NCBI GenBank assembly: GCA_017550775.1
Contig: JAFZOA010000227.1
Location: 1-5,642, forward strand
Direction: 5' to 3'
Source of the DNA: Ruminiclostridium sp.
GTDB taxonomy: Bacteria; Bacillota_A; Clostridia; Oscillospirales; Ruminococcaceae
Length of the DNA: 5,642 nt
This document shows, piece after piece, positions 3,878 to 5,642 of this stretch (the first letter of the stretch is position 1; every line of letters starts with the position of its first letter). The position numbers were made by a program, and so were the translations under genes. Under the pieces are notes generated by a model, which worked only from the letters and a program-made list of their open reading frames with translations, ran no database searches and was not told where the DNA came from.

Positions 3878-5642
3878 ATGAGTAACGTAAAAATTAAACC
3901 TACAATAACAAAAGGGACTGTAAAAGTTCCCGTGATAATGCAGCTTGAAGCGCTTGAATGCGGTGCCGCGTCGCTCGCTATGCTCATGGCGTATTACGGC
4001 AAATGGGTACCGTTGGAGCAGGTGCGCTCCGACTGCGGAGTATCCCGTGACGGCTCGAACGCGAAGAATATTTACTTCGCGGCGCAAAGCTACGGCTTTA
4101 CGGTAAAGGGCTATCGCAAGACTCCCCAGAGCATACGGGAAAACGGACAGTTCCCGTGCATCATACACTGGAACTTCAACCACTTTGTCGTGCTTTGCGG
4201 TTTCAAGGGAAAGTACGCGTACATAAACGATCCCGCGAGAGGATTTGTCAAGGTCGGACCCGAGGAATTTGACAAGTCCTTTACCGGCGTTACCGTCGTA
4301 CCCGTACCGGGTCCGGATTTCAAGCCGAGCGGAAAGAGAAAAAGCACACTGGCGTTCGCGAAAAAGCGTCTTGTCGGCGCGGGCGCGGCAGTGGCTTTTG
4401 TTATGCTTACAACAATTATCACGTATATGTTCGGCATCATCAGACCCGTTATGTCCGGAATATTCATGGACAGACTCCTGTCCGGTATCAACCGCGACTG
4501 GCTGATACCTTTCACGGGAGTGATGATAGGTCTCGCGGTACTGGAAATCATAGTTTCGTGGGCGAGCGCGGTCTATTCGCTGAAAATAAACGGCAAGATG
4601 TCCGCTATCGGCAGCACCACATATATGTGGAAGGTGCTTCGTATGCCTATGGAATTCTTCTCGCAGAGAATGGCGGGCGATATACAGCAGCGCCGGGGAA
4701 CGAACGAATCCATAGCGGGAACGCTTGTTGGTACTCTCGCCCCGCTTGCGCTCAACACGATAATGATGTTATTCTATCTCGTGCTGATGTTACAGTACAG
4801 CCTTGCTCTGACCGCGATCGGAATAGGCACACTCACGCTCAACATCATAATGTCGCGTATAATCTCCGAAAAGCGCATCAATATAACGCGTGTGATGCAG
4901 CGTGACAGCGCTAAGCTTGCGTCAACCACAGTTTCGGGAATAGAAATGGTCGAGACGATAAAGGCGAGCGGCGCGGAAAACGGCTTCTTCCGCAAGTGGG
5001 CGGGCTATCAGGCTTCCGTCAACTCACAGGCTGTGAAGTCCGCAAAGACAGACCAGTTGCTCGGAATGGTGCCGATGTTCTTCGGAACACTTGCGGGATA
5101 CGCGGTGCTCGTTCTCGGCGTGTGGTTCATCATGCAGGGCGAGTTCACACTCGGTATGTTACAGATATTCCAAGGGTTCTTAAACTCATTCATGTCCCCT
5201 GCCATGACGCTTGTGAGCGCGGGTCAGACGATACAGGAAATGCGCACGCAGATGGAGCGCGTTGAGGACGTAATGGAATATCCGCTCGACAGGAACGTTG
5301 TCGGAAACGAAGCCGCAGAAGATCAGCAGAGAAAGAAGCTACGCGGAAACGTGGAGCTTAAAAATGTCACATTCGGCTATTCAAAGCTTGCAGACCCGCT
5401 TATCAAGGACTTCTCGATGACGATGAAGCCCGGCAGCCGAGTCGCTTTCGTCGGCACATCGGGCTGCGGAAAATCAACACTGTCAAAGCTGATCTCGGGA
5501 CTGTATGACCCGTGGGACGGCGAGATATTGTTCGACGGAAAACCGCGTTCGGAGTACCCACGTCCCGTAATGACAGGCTCGGTGGCGGTAGTCGATCAGG
5601 ATATCACACTTTTCGAGGACACTATCGCCGACAACATCAAGA
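3878..5642 (+). CDS. Peptidase C39-containing ABC exporter (NHLM/bacteriocin-type), 3' end outside the window
   Basis: The first 588 residues are present and the frame is open to the window edge. Residues 18-140 are a peptidase C39 domain: Q22 (oxyanion), C28 in LEALECGAASLAML, H102 in HWNFNHFVVLCGF and D118 in INDPARG form the expected catalytic set. Membrane segments follow at about 166-188, 209-229, 285-323 (two) and 393-435 (two), giving the six-helix ABC transporter type 1 domain. The nucleotide-binding domain begins near 490 (LRGNVELKNVTFGY), with Walker A GTSGCGKST (526-534) and the Q-loop Gln at 574. The signature motif, Walker B and H-loop lie beyond the edge. The family cuts double-glycine leaders in the cytoplasm and exports the core, which matches the precursor at 308-622. 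The ATG has GGGCGG (3867-3872), five bases upstream. The gene lies 11 nt after the HlyD-like gene. A second NHLM-type ABC protein often accompanies this class and could lie downstream. Confidence 0.95.
   Translation, partial: MSNVKIKPTITKGTVKVPVIMQLEALECGAASLAMLMAYYGKWVPLEQVRSDCGVSRDGSNAKNIYFAAQSYGFTVKGYRKTPQSIRENGQFPCIIHWNFNHFVVLCGFKGKYAYINDPARGFVKVGPEEFDKSFTGVTVVPVPGPDFKPSGKRKSTLAFAKKRLVGAGAAVAFVMLTTIITYMFGIIRPVMSGIFMDRLLSGINRDWLIPFTGVMIGLAVLEIIVSWASAVYSLKINGKMSAIGSTTYMWKVLRMPMEFFSQRMAGDIQQRRGTNESIAGTLVGTLAPLALNTIMMLFYLVLMLQYSLALTAIGIGTLTLNIIMSRIISEKRINITRVMQRDSAKLASTTVSGIEMVETIKASGAENGFFRKWAGYQASVNSQAVKSAKTDQLLGMVPMFFGTLAGYAVLVLGVWFIMQGEFTLGMLQIFQGFLNSFMSPAMTLVSAGQTIQEMRTQMERVEDVMEYPLDRNVVGNEAAEDQQRKKLRGNVELKNVTFGYSKLADPLIKDFSMTMKPGSRVAFVGTSGCGKSTLSKLISGLYDPWDGEILFDGKPRSEYPRPVMTGSVAVVDQDITLFEDTIADNIK

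Noticed and set aside
4245..5265. Several + strand frames (4245-4505, 4558-4905, 4996-5265) and - strand frames inside the exporter
   Set aside because: They lie within the continuous C39 ABC exporter frame from 3878 to the window edge, which carries all the expected motifs.

Overview
The window looks like a chromosomal piece from an anaerobic Gram-positive Clostridia, probably an Oscillospiraceae/Ruminococcus-like genome. This is inferred from GGAGG-type Shine-Dalgarno sites, mixed-GC codon use, a Bacillota-style PP2C/STAS/GHKL partner-switching set and a Nif11-leader/NHLM-type peptide export system. No rRNA or other taxonomic marker is present, so the assignment is tentative. All supported genes lie on the + strand.

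Layout: (1) Positions 1-156 hold the C-terminal 51 codons of a GHKL-ATPase (anti-sigma/histidine-kinase-like) protein. A GC-poor hairpin with a T-rich tail follows (192-220), and a strong extended -10 promoter (208-236) overlaps that tail. (2) Positions 308-622 encode a 104-residue Nif11-type leader peptide with a double-glycine cleavage site and a 33-residue core containing three Cys. (3) An interrupted long hairpin (642-696) sits between the precursor and the next gene. (4) Positions 754-2526 encode a membrane-anchored sensor + HAMP + SpoIIE/PP2C phosphatase. (5) A roughly 170-bp element with perfect 25-bp inverted arms (2544-2568 and 2672-2696) separates it from (6) a STAS anti-sigma antagonist (2717-3016) and a GHKL anti-sigma-type kinase (3028-3438). 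(7) A very short HlyD-like membrane protein (3444-3866) precedes (8) a peptidase-C39-containing ABC exporter (3878 to beyond the window end), which has its catalytic Cys/His/Asp and Walker A visible.

Taken together, the genes read as one operon in which a secreted peptide precursor, its cleavage/export machinery and a complete three-part partner-switching module (phosphatase, STAS switch, kinase) are co-transcribed. The export half is well understood by family: the C39 domain removes the leader after Gly-Gly and the ABC transporter exports the core. The unusual part is the partner-switching module inside the export operon, with an extracytoplasmic sensor that could read the exported peptide or an envelope signal. 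No sigma factor and no RiPP-modifying enzyme is visible in this window, so the target of the switch and any modification of the peptide remain open.
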